Source of the DNA: an uncultured Pelagibacteraceae bacterium
Lineage (GTDB): Bacteria > Pseudomonadota > Alphaproteobacteria > Pelagibacterales > Pelagibacteraceae
Assembly (NCBI GenBank): GCA_902593285.1
Contig: CACJHW010000001.1
Location: 142,001 to 206,000, forward strand
Length of the DNA: 64,000 nt
Direction: 5' to 3'
Positions 1 through 10,663 of this stretch are shown piece by piece; the first letter of the stretch is position 1; each line of letters starts with the position of its first letter. The translations under genes were made by a program, and so were the position numbers. The notes below the pieces were generated by a model that ran no database searches, was not told the DNA's origin, and worked only from the letters and a program-made list of their open reading frames with translations.

Positions 1-273
1 ATCATAATTTTTCCAATTTATGTCTTCAATTTTTGTTTCTTGAGAAAATGTAATTTTATTTTTATTAATTATTAAATGATTTTGATCATAATCTAAATCA
101 GCATTTAATTTTCCATGTATAGAATCATATTTGATTAATTTAGATGTAGTCTCTGAATTTGACCTGTTGTTTATATGATTAATTTTTAAATTTTTATTTT
201 TACTTTCGACAATTGATCTAACAACCATACGACCAATCCGTCCCATTCCATTAATTCCAATTTTAATTGTCAT
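1..273 (-). CDS. gap: Glyceraldehyde-3-phosphate dehydrogenase, N-terminal part (truncated by window edge)
   Basis: Reverse strand from 273 reads MTIKIGINGMGRIGRMVVRSIVE..., the GAPDH Rossmann N-terminus; directly downstream of tkt. Confidence 0.88.
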   Translation of the reverse strand, partial: MTIKIGINGMGRIGRMVVRSIVESKNKNLKINHINNRSNSETTSKLIKYDSIHGKLNADLDYDQNHLIINKNKITFSQETKIEDINWKNYD

Positions 274-274
274 T

Positions 275-2233
275 TTATTTATTTAATAATTTTTTTGTGA
301 TATTTTTAATGTTTGTACTCTCAAGTCCAAAATATTTATAAATATCTTTATAGGGTGCACTTTTTCCGAATTCATCAATTCCAAAAGCAATACCGTTATC
401 CCCTAAATATTTTTTCCAACAATCGCTTGATCCAGCTTCGATGGATATTTTAAATTTTGTTTCTTCTAAAATTTTATTTTTATAAGATTTTGATTGTAAT
501 TCAAAAAGTTCCATACAAGGCATTGATATCACTTTGGAGTATATTTTATCTTTGGCTAATTTATGGCTAACCTCTGAAGCTAGATTAACTTCAGATCCAC
601 TCGCTAATATTGTTAGATTAATTTTTTTATTTGTTCTTAAAACCTCATAAGCACCTAATGAGCATAAGTTTTTATTTGGATATGTTTTTCTTACTGGATT
701 TAAATTTTGTCTTGTTAAAGACAGAACGCTGGGTGTTTTTGAGCTTTTTAATGCATGTTCCCAACACTCGATAGTTTCAATTCTGTCTGCAGGTCTGAAT
801 ACATTTAGGTTAGGTATAGCACGTAAGCCCGAAAGCTGTTCTATAGGTTGATGGGTAGGGCCATCTTCTCCTAGCCCGATAGAGTCATGAGTCATTACAT
901 AAATGACTCTTTTTTTCATTAAGGCAGACAATCTGATCGAAGGTTTGCAATAATCAGAAAATATTAAAAAAGTACCTCCATAAGGAATTAGGTTACTGTG
1001 AAGTGCGATACCATTCATGACCCCACTCATTGCGTGTTCTCTCACTCCGTAGTGAATGTAGTCACCAGTAAAATCTCCAGGTTTAATTATTTTATGGTTT
1101 TTAGTTTTTGTATTATTCGATCCCGCTAAATCAGCAGAACCACCAATTAAATTATTTTTTTGTTTTGTTAACGCATTCAATGTCATTTCTGAACATTTTC
1201 TAGTAGCTAAACTTTTTGGGTCCTTTATTGCATTCTCTTTTTCTTTCTTTAGCGCCGTAGTAAAGTTATTTTTTAAAGTTTGATTAAATTTTATTTTTTT
1301 TCTTTTTAATGCTTTGTTCCATTTTTTTTCTAAAATTTCACCTCTTTGGCCAATTTTTCTCCATTCTTTTAAAATTTTATTTGGGATATCAAAAGGTTTG
1401 GTTTTCCAATTTAAGGCTTTTCTTACAAGCTTGATTTCTTCTATTCCCAACGGACTTCCATGGGACGATGCTTTTCCTGATTTATTCGGTGAACCATATC
1501 CAATCTTTGTTTTACAAGAAATCACAGTAGGTTTTTTAGCTTTTTGAACTTTTTTTAGTGCTTTAAAAATTTCTTTTTCATTATGACCGTTGATAGAAAT
1601 ATAATCCCAACCATATCCTTCAAATCTTTTTTTAAAATTATCTGAAACCGCGAGATTTGTTGGACCATCAATTGAAATTGAATTGTTATCAAATAGCATA
1701 ACTAAATTTTTAAGTTTTAAATGTCCCGCTAAACTCATCGCTTCATGACTTATTCCTTCCATTAAGCACCCATCTCCAGCTAAAACATAAGTTTTGTGAT
1801 TAATTAAATCTTTACCTAATTTATTTTTTAAAATTTCTTCAGCTATTGCAAAACCAACTGCATTAGATATACCCTGTCCTAGAGGACCTGTTGTAGTTTC
1901 AATACCTGTTTTCGGATGATATTCAGGATGTCCAGCGCAAATAGAATTAAGCTGCCTAAATTTTTTAATATTATTAATTGATATACTTTTATATCCAGTT
2001 AGGTAAAGCAAAGAATATAAAAGCATAGAACCATGACCTGCAGACAAAACAAATCTATCTCTATTTAACCAATCCGGGTTGTTTGGATTAAATCTTAAAA
2101 AATTTTTGAATAAAACTGTTGCAACATCTGCCATACCCATTGGCATTCCTGGGTGACCTGAATTTGCTTTTTGAACGGCATCAATTGATAAAAATCTGAT
2201 GCAATTAGCTAAATCATTGTGTAGTTTGCTCAA
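275..2233 (-). CDS. tkt: Transketolase
   Basis: 652 aa; [46 protein letters not shown], thiamine-diphosphate enzyme motifs. Confidence 0.96.
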   Translation of the reverse strand: MSKLHNDLANCIRFLSIDAVQKANSGHPGMPMGMADVATVLFKNFLRFNPNNPDWLNRDRFVLSAGHGSMLLYSLLYLTGYKSISINNIKKFRQLNSICAGHPEYHPKTGIETTTGPLGQGISNAVGFAIAEEILKNKLGKDLINHKTYVLAGDGCLMEGISHEAMSLAGHLKLKNLVMLFDNNSISIDGPTNLAVSDNFKKRFEGYGWDYISINGHNEKEIFKALKKVQKAKKPTVISCKTKIGYGSPNKSGKASSHGSPLGIEEIKLVRKALNWKTKPFDIPNKILKEWRKIGQRGEILEKKWNKALKRKKIKFNQTLKNNFTTALKKEKENAIKDPKSLATRKCSEMTLNALTKQKNNLIGGSADLAGSNNTKTKNHKIIKPGDFTGDYIHYGVREHAMSGVMNGIALHSNLIPYGGTFLIFSDYCKPSIRLSALMKKRVIYVMTHDSIGLGEDGPTHQPIEQLSGLRAIPNLNVFRPADRIETIECWEHALKSSKTPSVLSLTRQNLNPVRKTYPNKNLCSLGAYEVLRTNKKINLTILASGSEVNLASEVSHKLAKDKIYSKVISMPCMELFELQSKSYKNKILEETKFKISIEAGSSDCWKKYLGDNGIAFGIDEFGKSAPYKDIYKYFGLESTNIKNITKKLLNK

Positions 2234-2286
2234 AATTATCCTGACTAGACTAAGAAGAATCTATTTAATAATATAAACATATATAT

Positions 2287-2610
2287 ATGAATTCTATAAA
2301 CGAGAAAGAAAAAAAATTAAATATTGCATTAGAGGAATTAAAAAATTTAGATCTAACAAATCCTGAATTACAAAAAAATATCGAAAATTTAAGCTCAAAA
2401 CAAAATCAATTAGAAATTGAAAAAACACAGATTGAAGAAAAATATAAAACTTTGCTCGAGGAACATGAAAATCTATCAAAAAAACTTGAGGATTTAAAAA
2501 ACAAAGAGAAGTTGGAAGAAAGAAAACAAATTGAATTTTCTGAAAAAATTGACGAACTTAATCAAGAAACTGATACACTATTGGATGAAATAGATAAATG
2601 GCAAATGTAA
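2287..2610 (+). CDS. Small coiled-coil protein upstream of zapA (DUF4164-like)
   Basis: 107 aa heptad-rich, K/E/L-rich; overlaps the zapA start. Confidence 0.6.
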   Translation: MNSINEKEKKLNIALEELKNLDLTNPELQKNIENLSSKQNQLEIEKTQIEEKYKTLLEEHENLSKKLEDLKNKEKLEERKQIEFSEKIDELNQETDTLLDEIDKWQM

Positions 2611-3044
2611 GTATAAAATTTAACAATAAAGAGTTTTTGCTCGCTTGTGAAGATGGACAAGAAGAGCACTTAGAAGAATTGTTAATTCAGATTAACAAAA
2701 AGTTTAATAATTTAAAAAATGATTTGGGAAATCTAGGTGAAAATAAATTATTATTAATTACAGCTGTAAAAATAATGGATGAATATTATGAAACTAAGAA
2801 AAAAGTAGATCAAAAAAAAGAAGAATTAAATGATCTATCAAAAAAATTTAAAGAACTAAAATCTCTAATTTACGATTATAGGGACACAAAAGAATCTGAA
2901 ATTGAAAAACTAAATCTTGATCATGAAAATTTAAAACAAGAAATTGACGATAATCAAAAAAAATATGAAAATTTAATTGATGAAGCTGCTGATCAAATAT
3001 CAAATTTTGTAAAAAAAGCAAAATTAGAAAACATTTCAAATTAG
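2598..3044 (+). CDS. zapA: Cell division protein ZapA-like
   Basis: N-terminus MANVSIKFNNKEFLLACEDGQEEHLEELLIQINKKF; next to 5-formyl-THF cyclo-ligase as in other proteobacteria. Confidence 0.8.
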   Translation: MANVSIKFNNKEFLLACEDGQEEHLEELLIQINKKFNNLKNDLGNLGENKLLLITAVKIMDEYYETKKKVDQKKEELNDLSKKFKELKSLIYDYRDTKESEIEKLNLDHENLKQEIDDNQKKYENLIDEAADQISNFVKKAKLENISN

Positions 3045-3048
3045 GTCT

Positions 3049-3594
3049 GTGAGTAAATCTAAGCTAAGAAGTAAAATTTTAAATCTTAGAAAAAAAAATT
3101 CGAATAAAAAACTTAGTCTCAATCCTGACAAAATTTATCGATTTTTAAAAAAAAATAAAATTAATTTCAAAAATGTAGGAGGGTATTACCCTTGTAATCA
3201 TGAGATTGATGACTTGGACATGCTTTATTTTTTAAGAGACAAAAAGGCAAATATTTCCTTACCAATAATTAGAGAAAATAACCAAATGGATTTTTTTGAA
3301 TGGACAAATAAAGATCCTTTAAAAATTAATAAGTATGGAATTGCTGAGCCAACTTTAGGAAAGAAAATTTACCCAGATATAATATTTGTTCCTTTAGTAG
3401 CTTATGATGATGATTTGAATAGATTAGGCTATGGCGGAGGATTTTATGATCGTTATTTAGAAAAAGTATCTAAAATTAAAAAAATATCTAAAATTGGATT
3501 AGGATTTTCATACCAGGAGATAAAAAAAATACCTATCAACAAGTATGATAAGAAACTTGATTTAATAATAACCGAAAAAAAAATTATACAATGA
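3049..3594 (+). CDS. 5-formyltetrahydrofolate cyclo-ligase
   Basis: 181 aa; FVPLVAYDDDLNRLGYGGGFYDRYL motif; GTG start at 3049. Confidence 0.92.
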   Translation: MSKSKLRSKILNLRKKNSNKKLSLNPDKIYRFLKKNKINFKNVGGYYPCNHEIDDLDMLYFLRDKKANISLPIIRENNQMDFFEWTNKDPLKINKYGIAEPTLGKKIYPDIIFVPLVAYDDDLNRLGYGGGFYDRYLEKVSKIKKISKIGLGFSYQEIKKIPINKYDKKLDLIITEKKIIQ

Positions 3595-4394
3595 GAATTT
3601 TATTTTTAGGAGATGTTGTTGGAATTTCAGGATGTTCTAAATTAACAAGTAATTTATTAAATGAAATTGATAAAAACAAAATCGATTTTGTAATAGTAAA
3701 CGGTGAAAATGCAGCAGTTCAAGGTGTGGGGCTAACTAAAGAAATATGTAAGGATTTTTTTAATTGTGGAGTTGATGTTATCACAACTGGTAATCATGTT
3801 TGGGATCAAAAAGAAATTATGGAATTTATTGATAAAGAAGAAAGATTATTAAGACCTAAAAATTTATTTGAACCTGCACCAGGAAAAGGTTTTCAGATTT
3901 ATAAAACAAAGAACGATATTAAAATTGGAGTTCTTAATTTGATGGGCAACGTTTTTATGAAAAAGTGTGAAGATGTTTTTGAAGCTTCTCAAAAATTTTT
4001 AAAAGATAATGAAATGAAAAAGGATTTTGATTTACTTGTGGTTGATTTCCATGGTGAAATTACTAGCGAAAAAAATGCTATAGGACATCTATTTGATGGA
4101 AAGGCAACTCTTGTTGTTGGAACCCATACTCATATTCCAACAAACGATGCCAGAATACTTAATAATGGCACTGGATATCAAACCGATGCAGGTATGTGCG
4201 GGGATTATGATTCAGTGATTGGAATGAATAAAGAAAATTCCTTGAATAGATTTTTAAAAAAGAATTCAGTGAAACACTTTCCAGCTACTGGAGATGCTAC
4301 TTTGTGTGGTGTTATTGTAGATTGTGATATAAAAACAGGTTTAGCAATAGACATCAAAAGCTATGTATACGGAGATCAACTAAAAAATATTTAA
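3591..4394 (+). CDS. YmdB-family metallophosphoesterase (TIGR00282-like)
   Basis: MRILFLGDVVGISG, VNGENAA, TTGNHVWDQKE, VGTHTHIPTNDARIL. Confidence 0.9.
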   Translation: MRILFLGDVVGISGCSKLTSNLLNEIDKNKIDFVIVNGENAAVQGVGLTKEICKDFFNCGVDVITTGNHVWDQKEIMEFIDKEERLLRPKNLFEPAPGKGFQIYKTKNDIKIGVLNLMGNVFMKKCEDVFEASQKFLKDNEMKKDFDLLVVDFHGEITSEKNAIGHLFDGKATLVVGTHTHIPTNDARILNNGTGYQTDAGMCGDYDSVIGMNKENSLNRFLKKNSVKHFPATGDATLCGVIVDCDIKTGLAIDIKSYVYGDQLKNI

Positions 4395-4399
4395 AGATC

Positions 4400-5125
4400 A
4401 TGGCAGGACATTCACATTGGGCAGGAATAAAACATAAAAAAGGTAAGGCTGATAAGCAAAGATCAAAGATATTTTCAAAATTATCTAAAGAGATTACTGT
4501 TGCAGCAAAACTTGGTGACAAAGATCCAGCAATGAACCCTAGACTAAGATCTGCAGTACAGGCTGCTAGATCTGCAAATATGCCTAAAGATAATATTGAA
4601 AGAGCAATAGATAAATCTTCTGCAGCTACAGGAGCAAATTTTGAAAATTTAAGATACGAGGGGTTTGGACCAGAAAAGATTGCTGTTATAGTTGAAACTT
4701 TAACAGATAACAAAAATAGGACCGCATCAAATATTAGAACTATTTTTCAAAAGAGTGGAGGCAGTTTAGGAACCCAAGGTTCAGCATCTCATAATTTTCA
4801 ACAATTGGGTATAATCAAAATTGATAAAAAAGAGATATCTGATGAAAAAATTTTAGATTTAGCGATAGAGTCAGGTGCTGATGAATGTTTCTCTTATGAG
4901 GATTATCATGAGGTCCAGTGTCAAATGAGTGAAATATATAATGTAAAAAAAAAACTTGAGAAAATTATTGTGAATTTTATTTCTACAGAAATTGAATGGG
5001 TCCCATTAAATAGTGTTGAAGTAAATAAAAATAATAAAGAAAGTATTGTGGGCTTTTTAGAAACTCTTGAGGAAGATGACGATGTTCAGAACGTTTATTC
5101 AAATGTTAATTTAGGTGTTATTTAA
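4400..5125 (+). CDS. YebC/PmpR family transcriptional/translational regulator
   Basis: MAGHSHWAGIKHKKGKADKQRSKIFSKLSKEITVAAK signature. Confidence 0.95.
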   Translation: MAGHSHWAGIKHKKGKADKQRSKIFSKLSKEITVAAKLGDKDPAMNPRLRSAVQAARSANMPKDNIERAIDKSSAATGANFENLRYEGFGPEKIAVIVETLTDNKNRTASNIRTIFQKSGGSLGTQGSASHNFQQLGIIKIDKKEISDEKILDLAIESGADECFSYEDYHEVQCQMSEIYNVKKKLEKIIVNFISTEIEWVPLNSVEVNKNNKESIVGFLETLEEDDDVQNVYSNVNLGVI

Positions 5126-5619
5126 TGATGATTATTGGAATTGATCCAGGCATCTCAGGTTCAATCTGTTTTTTTCAAGATGGTATAATAAAAGATGTAA
5201 TTGAAATGCCAACCATGACAGATGGAAAGAAGAATAAAAGACAAGTAAATGGTGCTCAAATATTTAATGAAATTAGTGAAAGAATAAACAAATTTGATAA
5301 AAAAAATATAAAGGTTGTAATTGAACAAGTTTCTGCAATGCCTGGTCAAGGCGTTACTAGTATGTTTAATTTTGGTCAATCCTTTGGTATTTTAAAAGGG
5401 GTATGCAGCGCAATGCATTTACCTGTTTACTATGTTAGGCCTGCTAAGTGGAAAAAATATTTTAATCTTATTAATTCAGAAAAAGATGCGAGCAGAACAA
5501 GAGCTATTGAAATTTTTCCATATTTTTCATCACAATTGTCAAAAAAGAAAGATAATAACAAGGCAGATGCTATTCTAATAGCTAGTTTTTTCTACGAAAC
5601 TTATCAAAAAGAAGAATAA
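5125..5619 (+). CDS. RuvC-like Holliday junction resolvase / RNase H-fold nuclease
   Basis: MIIGIDPGISGSI, VVIEQVSAMPGQGVTSMFNFGQSFGILKGV, KADAILIA; acidic residues placed as in RuvC; downstream of yebC. Confidence 0.8.
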   Translation: MMIIGIDPGISGSICFFQDGIIKDVIEMPTMTDGKKNKRQVNGAQIFNEISERINKFDKKNIKVVIEQVSAMPGQGVTSMFNFGQSFGILKGVCSAMHLPVYYVRPAKWKKYFNLINSEKDASRTRAIEIFPYFSSQLSKKKDNNKADAILIASFFYETYQKEE

Positions 5620-5672
5620 TCAATTTAAATTAATAGACAAAATCATGACACATTTACGTGTGATGAGTAAGC

Positions 5673-6347
5673 ATGGAAGCAGATATAGCAGCAAAAGCAG
5701 TAGAATTAGGAACAAATACTGATTTTTCATTATTCAGTTTATTTTTTAGAGCAGACATAATTGTTAAGTCTGTAATGATTATATTAATATTGTGTTCAAT
5801 ATATTCTTGGGCTGTAATTATTGAAAAGTTTCGTTTATTTAAAAAAATAACTAAATCTTCAGAGGAATTTGAAGAAAAATTCTGGAATTCTAAATCTGCT
5901 GAAACTTTTTATAATAGTTTACCTAGCAAGCTTGAGGATCCAATGTCACTTGTGTTTCAAGATGCAATGGAAGGATTACTTAAAAAAAAATCTAGAACTA
6001 ACATTACTGAAAGAATGAGTGCATCTTTAGAATCAGGAATTGAAAAACAAATGACAAAAATTGAAAAAGGTTTTACTTTTTTGGCAACAGTAGGTTCAAC
6101 AGCACCATTTATTGGATTGTTTGGAACTGTTTGGGGAATTATGAATTCTTTTCAATCTATAGCTATTTCAAGAAACACAAGTCTTGCGATAGTTGCACCA
6201 GGAATAGCCGAAGCCTTATTTGCAACTGCACTTGGTCTATTGGCTGCAATACCAGCAGTAGTGGCATACAATAAATTTAATAATGATGCCAAAAAATATT
6301 CAGAAAAATTAGAAAATTTTTCAAAAAGATTTTTAACAATTATTTAA
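5673..6347 (+). CDS. tolQ: TolQ proton channel subunit
   Basis: TVGSTAPFIGLFGTVWGIMNSFQSIA and GIAEALFATALGLLAAIPAVVAYNKF. Confidence 0.95.
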   Translation: MEADIAAKAVELGTNTDFSLFSLFFRADIIVKSVMIILILCSIYSWAVIIEKFRLFKKITKSSEEFEEKFWNSKSAETFYNSLPSKLEDPMSLVFQDAMEGLLKKKSRTNITERMSASLESGIEKQMTKIEKGFTFLATVGSTAPFIGLFGTVWGIMNSFQSIAISRNTSLAIVAPGIAEALFATALGLLAAIPAVVAYNKFNNDAKKYSEKLENFSKRFLTII

Positions 6348-6764
6348 ATGGCATTTAAATTAAATCGTTCTTCTAAAGAACCAATGAGTGAAATAAATGT
6401 TACACCTTTTGTGGATGTAATGCTTGTATTGTTAATAATTTTTATGGTTACAGCACCATTGTTAACTGTTGGTGTTCAAGTTGATTTACCAGAAAGTTCA
6501 GCAGATTCTTTGCCAGAAGAGACAGAACCTTTAACACTTTCAATTAATGCAAAAGGTGAAATTTTTATTCAAGAGGCAAAAGTAGAATATGATAATATTA
6601 TTGCAAAGGTTTTAGCGGTTTCAAAAAATAGAACTGATACCAGAATTTATGTTAGAGGCGATAAAACTATAAATTATGGAAGAGTTTTAGAAATAATGGG
6701 ATTACTATCAGGATCTGGTTTTACTAAAGTAGCATTGATTTCAGAACCATATAAACAAAGGTAA
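6348..6764 (+). CDS. tolR: TolR (ExbD/TolR family)
   Basis: MSEINVTPFVDVMLVLLIIFMVTAPLLTVGVQVDLP. Confidence 0.95.
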   Translation: MAFKLNRSSKEPMSEINVTPFVDVMLVLLIIFMVTAPLLTVGVQVDLPESSADSLPEETEPLTLSINAKGEIFIQEAKVEYDNIIAKVLAVSKNRTDTRIYVRGDKTINYGRVLEIMGLLSGSGFTKVALISEPYKQR

Positions 6765-6769
6765 TTAAA

Positions 6770-7633
6770 GTGAATAGAAGTTTAATTATTTCTTCTGTTT
6801 TACATGCTTTGTTAATTTTTATTACAGCTATGAGCTTACCTTTTTTGGCAAAGAAACCGCTTGATATTCCACCAGTTGTATCAGTTGAGTTAATTCAAAT
6901 TGCAGAAAAAACCAATATTCCATTTGCACCTAAGGCTAAAAAAATAATTGAAAAAGTAAAAGAGAAAGAAAAGAAACTTGTTTCAGAACAAGCTCCACCA
7001 AAAAAAGTAGAAAAAACGAAAACAAAAACAGTTCTGGCTCCTGATCAAAAAAATAAAAAAATAGAGAATGAAACACCTGAAGCAATCCCACTGCCAGATA
7101 AAACTTTAAAAAAGGTTGAAACAAAAGAAGAAAAAAAACAAAATCCTGAAAAAGTAGATGATGAAGTTAAACAGGTATCAGAATTTGAAAAAAAAGATTT
7201 ATTTGATCCAAATAATATTGCTGCTTTAATTGACAAATCAAAAGAGGAGAGCGCAGAAGTTTTAAAAACAAATGACGACATTACTCAAGATCAAGAAAGA
7301 AATGTAGAAAATACAGGTCTTACACTAAGCGAAGAGGATGCTCTTAAAGCACAAATATTTGGGTGTTGGAGTATTCCATTAGGATTACCTTATAATGAAA
7401 ATCTTTTAGTAAGAATAAAGTTAAAATTAAAACCTGATGGAACAGTATCAAAAACAGAAATTTTGGACCATGCAAGAATGAATAAACCAGGCCAAGGATT
7501 TTATAAGGTATTAGCAGAAAGTGCTTTGAGAGCTGTTAAGTTATGCCAACCATTAAGAGTTCCAACGACTGGATATGAAAGATGGAAAGAATTACAATTA
7601 AATTTTGATGCAAGAGAGATGTTAGAAGGGTAG
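6770..7633 (+). CDS. tolA: TolA-like periplasm-spanning protein
   Basis: N-terminal TM, K/E-rich linker, conserved C-terminal domain; between tolR and tolB; GTG start. Confidence 0.85.
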   Translation: MNRSLIISSVLHALLIFITAMSLPFLAKKPLDIPPVVSVELIQIAEKTNIPFAPKAKKIIEKVKEKEKKLVSEQAPPKKVEKTKTKTVLAPDQKNKKIENETPEAIPLPDKTLKKVETKEEKKQNPEKVDDEVKQVSEFEKKDLFDPNNIAALIDKSKEESAEVLKTNDDITQDQERNVENTGLTLSEEDALKAQIFGCWSIPLGLPYNENLLVRIKLKLKPDGTVSKTEILDHARMNKPGQGFYKVLAESALRAVKLCQPLRVPTTGYERWKELQLNFDAREMLEG

Positions 7634-7642
7634 TATATTTAA

Positions 7643-8983
7643 ATGACAAAAAAAATTTTAGTTTTATTGTTTATATTAATACCTATTAATGTAAATGCTT
7701 TAATAGAAGTTGATATAACTCGGGGAAATTTAAATCCACTTCCATTAGCAGTTTCCCCTTTATCAATTGATGAAAAGTCTAGAAAAGATTTTGAAAAAAT
7801 ACTTAAAAAAGAAAATATTGGTTCTGAAATATCAAATATTGTTGAGAAAAATTTGAGGACCTCAGGATTGTTTAACCCTCTTGATAAAAAGGCTTTTTTA
7901 CAAGCTCCTGATATTGCTAATTTAAAACCAAGATTTGAAGATTGGAATTTAATTAAAGCTCAAGCACTTATTACTGGTAAAGTAAATTATGTTGATGATA
8001 AATTAAGAGTTGAGTTTAGATTATGGGATGTTTTAGCTGCCAAAGAAATGATGGCTTTAGCTTTTACCACAGTACCTAATAATTGGAGACGAGTAGGGCA
8101 TATTATTTCTGATAAAGTTTACGAAAGGCTGACAGGAGAAAAAGGTTATTTTGATACAAGAATAATTTATGTCTCAGAAGAAGGACCAAAAACACAAAGA
8201 ATAAAAAAATTAGCAATCATGGATCAAGATGGAGCTAATAATAAATTTTTGACATTAGGGAATGAGTTAGTTTTAACACCTCGATTTAATCCTGCAAGCC
8301 AAATGGTAACTTATTTGTCTTACTTTAAAAACATGCCAAGGGTTTACTTATTAGATATAGAAACTGGTACACAAGAGGTGGTTGGAGATTTTCCTGGAAT
8401 GACATTTGCACCACGTTTTTCACCTGATGGTAAAAAAATAATTATGAGTTTTGCTAAAGACGGAAAGTCAGATATTTACACCATGGATTTAGAAAACAGA
8501 ATTGTCGAAAAAATTACTAACCATCCATCTATTGACACTTCCCCATCTTATTCTCCTGATGGAAAATATATTACATTTAATTCTGATAGAAGTGGTTATC
8601 AGCAAATTTATGTAATGAAGAACGATGGGAGTGATGTAAAAAGAATTTCTTTTGGTAACGGTTTATACGGAACACCTGTATGGTCTCCAAGAGGAGATTT
8701 AATAGCATTTACAAAATTACATAAAGGTAAATTTTACATAGGTGTCATGAGGACTGATGGTAGTGGCGAAAGGTTGTTAACTGAAAATTATTATCAAGAG
8801 GCACCATCTTGGTCTCCAAATGGTAGAGTATTAATTTTTTATAGAGAGACAAAAACTAACTCAAAAGGAGAAGGGTTTTCAGCAAAATTGTGGTCTATAG
8901 ATTTAACAGGTTATAATGAAAGGCAAATAAAGACACCAACAGATGCTTCAGACCCATCATGGTCATCTTTATTAAGTAATTAA
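7643..8983 (+). CDS. tolB: TolB beta-propeller protein
   Basis: Signal peptide; repeated [33 protein letters not shown]. Confidence 0.95.
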   Translation: MTKKILVLLFILIPINVNALIEVDITRGNLNPLPLAVSPLSIDEKSRKDFEKILKKENIGSEISNIVEKNLRTSGLFNPLDKKAFLQAPDIANLKPRFEDWNLIKAQALITGKVNYVDDKLRVEFRLWDVLAAKEMMALAFTTVPNNWRRVGHIISDKVYERLTGEKGYFDTRIIYVSEEGPKTQRIKKLAIMDQDGANNKFLTLGNELVLTPRFNPASQMVTYLSYFKNMPRVYLLDIETGTQEVVGDFPGMTFAPRFSPDGKKIIMSFAKDGKSDIYTMDLENRIVEKITNHPSIDTSPSYSPDGKYITFNSDRSGYQQIYVMKNDGSDVKRISFGNGLYGTPVWSPRGDLIAFTKLHKGKFYIGVMRTDGSGERLLTENYYQEAPSWSPNGRVLIFYRETKTNSKGEGFSAKLWSIDLTGYNERQIKTPTDASDPSWSSLLSN

Positions 8984-9080
8984 AGATTAATTTTTTTAAA
9001 TTTCTTGATTTTTAGACTTGAAACCTCTATTTAGTTGTGAAAAAGTTAAGAAATTGAAATTAGTAGCAAGGAGCAATTTA

Positions 9081-9572
9081 ATGAGATTAAACAAAATTTT
9101 TAAAAACACACTTTTAGTATTAGCAGCTTGCTTAGTGCTATCTGCATGTGCAACTAAAAAAGAAGTGGCAACAGACATTCAAGGTCAAATGCAAGGTGAT
9201 GTTTACACGGGAACAGACACAGTTGAATATTTAGCTGATGGGGTTCCAGACAGAGTTTTCTTTGCAACAAATGAGTCAATATTAACAACTGCATCAAGAG
9301 AAACTTTAAGAGCCCAAGCAGCTTGGTTAAGAAAGAATCCAAACATTAATGTAGTTCTTGAAGGTCATGCTGACGAAAGAGGAACAAGAGAGTACAACTT
9401 GGCTCTTGGTGAAAGAAGAGCAAATGCAGCTAAAGACTATTTAATGACTTACGGAATATCTTCTGACAGAATTTCGGTATTAAGTTATGGTAAGGAGAGA
9501 CCAGTTGACTCTGGTTCAAATCCATTAGCTTGGTCAAAAAACAGAAGATCAGTAACTGTTAAAGCAAATTAA
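9081..9572 (+). CDS. pal: Peptidoglycan-associated lipoprotein Pal
   Basis: Lipobox LVLSACATKK; OmpA-like VVLEGHADERGTREYNLALGERRA. Start moved from 9018 to 9081 (AAGGAG upstream). Confidence 0.95.
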   Translation: MRLNKIFKNTLLVLAACLVLSACATKKEVATDIQGQMQGDVYTGTDTVEYLADGVPDRVFFATNESILTTASRETLRAQAAWLRKNPNINVVLEGHADERGTREYNLALGERRANAAKDYLMTYGISSDRISVLSYGKERPVDSGSNPLAWSKNRRSVTVKAN

Positions 9573-9585
9573 TTATTTAAAATTT

Positions 9586-9626
9586 AAGACCCTAAAACCT
9601 TTATTAGATTTAGGGTCTTTTTTTTG
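9586..9626 (+). terminator. Rho-independent terminator after pal
   Basis: AAGACCCTAAA ... TTTAGGGTCTT perfect 11-bp stem followed by a T-run. Confidence 0.9.
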
Positions 9627-9655
9627 CCATTTTTATAATCATAAATCTAATCTAA

Positions 9656-10663
9656 ATGATGCTCATATTTAAATTAGTAATTTTAAAATTATTTTTAATC
9701 TTAAATTTGGTTTTTATAAATATTTCTTTTGCAGATAACCATAATATTTATGAAACATTAGAAATAATAAAAAATGATCTTAAAACTCTTGAACGAGCAG
9801 TTTATTCTGGATCTATAGAAGTGAAAGATAACACCAATGATAGTTCAGTTTCAGATTTGGATCAAAATTCAGAAGATGTTTTAACTAGACATTTGTTAAA
9901 ATTATCTGAGGTTGAGGATCAGTTTAGAGAACTCACTAATAAATTTGAAGAAATAAATTTTAAGTTGGATAAATTATCTACCCGTGTTTCAAAAATTCAA
10001 GCAGATAACCAAATAAGATTTCAAGATATAGAGACCAACATTAGCTCTGTAAATATAAGTAGCGTAGAAAATCAATTAAGTTCAAAGCCAAAAACAGATG
10101 AGCAAAAAGTTTTGCCTGGAAGTTCGCAACCTCAAGATTTAGGAACAATTTCTTATAAGGATACAGAAACAAATGAAACTTCACAACAAATCCAATCTGT
10201 TGATACTACAGCTTCAATTGTGACAGAAACTTTTCAGTCTGAAGAAAAAATACTTCCTCAAGACTTAAATGTAGAGGAGCAATATGAATTCGCAACTAGC
10301 TTTTTAAAAGTTGGGGATTATAGCACAGCAGAAAGAGCATTCAGGGAATTTGTAATTTCCAACCCTGATAATGAGTTAGCTGGTAGTGCACAATATTGGT
10401 ATGCAGAAACATTTAGAATTAGACAATTATATACTGATGCAGCTTCTGCTTATTTGGAGGGTTACCAAAAATATCCTAAAGGAAAAAAAGCTCCAATTAA
10501 TCTATTAAAACTAGGAGTATCAATGGTTCAAATTGGTGAAAAAGACCAAGGATGTAAAATGATAAATGGTGTAGAATTACAATATCCTAATGCAAATCAG
10601 TCTGTAATACAAAAAGCAAAATATGAGTCCAAAAAATTTGAATGCATCAAACAAGACTCATAA
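9656..10663 (+). CDS. cpoB: Tol-Pal system protein CpoB/YbgF
   Basis: Signal peptide, coiled coil, C-terminal TPR (EQYEFATSFLKVGDYSTAERAFREFVISNP). Confidence 0.88.
   Translation: MMLIFKLVILKLFLILNLVFINISFADNHNIYETLEIIKNDLKTLERAVYSGSIEVKDNTNDSSVSDLDQNSEDVLTRHLLKLSEVEDQFRELTNKFEEINFKLDKLSTRVSKIQADNQIRFQDIETNISSVNISSVENQLSSKPKTDEQKVLPGSSQPQDLGTISYKDTETNETSQQIQSVDTTASIVTETFQSEEKILPQDLNVEEQYEFATSFLKVGDYSTAERAFREFVISNPDNELAGSAQYWYAETFRIRQLYTDAASAYLEGYQKYPKGKKAPINLLKLGVSMVQIGEKDQGCKMINGVELQYPNANQSVIQKAKYESKKFECIKQDS

Noticed and set aside
4354-4713. 119-aa antisense ORF over ymdB/yebC
   Set aside because: Shadow of YebC coding sequence; no recognisable motif
5644-5670. Short CACA-TTTACG-TGTG hairpin before tolQ as a riboswitch
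   Set aside because: Only 4 bp of stem; too small to support a regulatory call
6936-7281. Lys/Glu-rich repetitive stretch and antisense ORFs in tolA
   Set aside because: Expected linker composition of TolA; antisense ORFs are by-products
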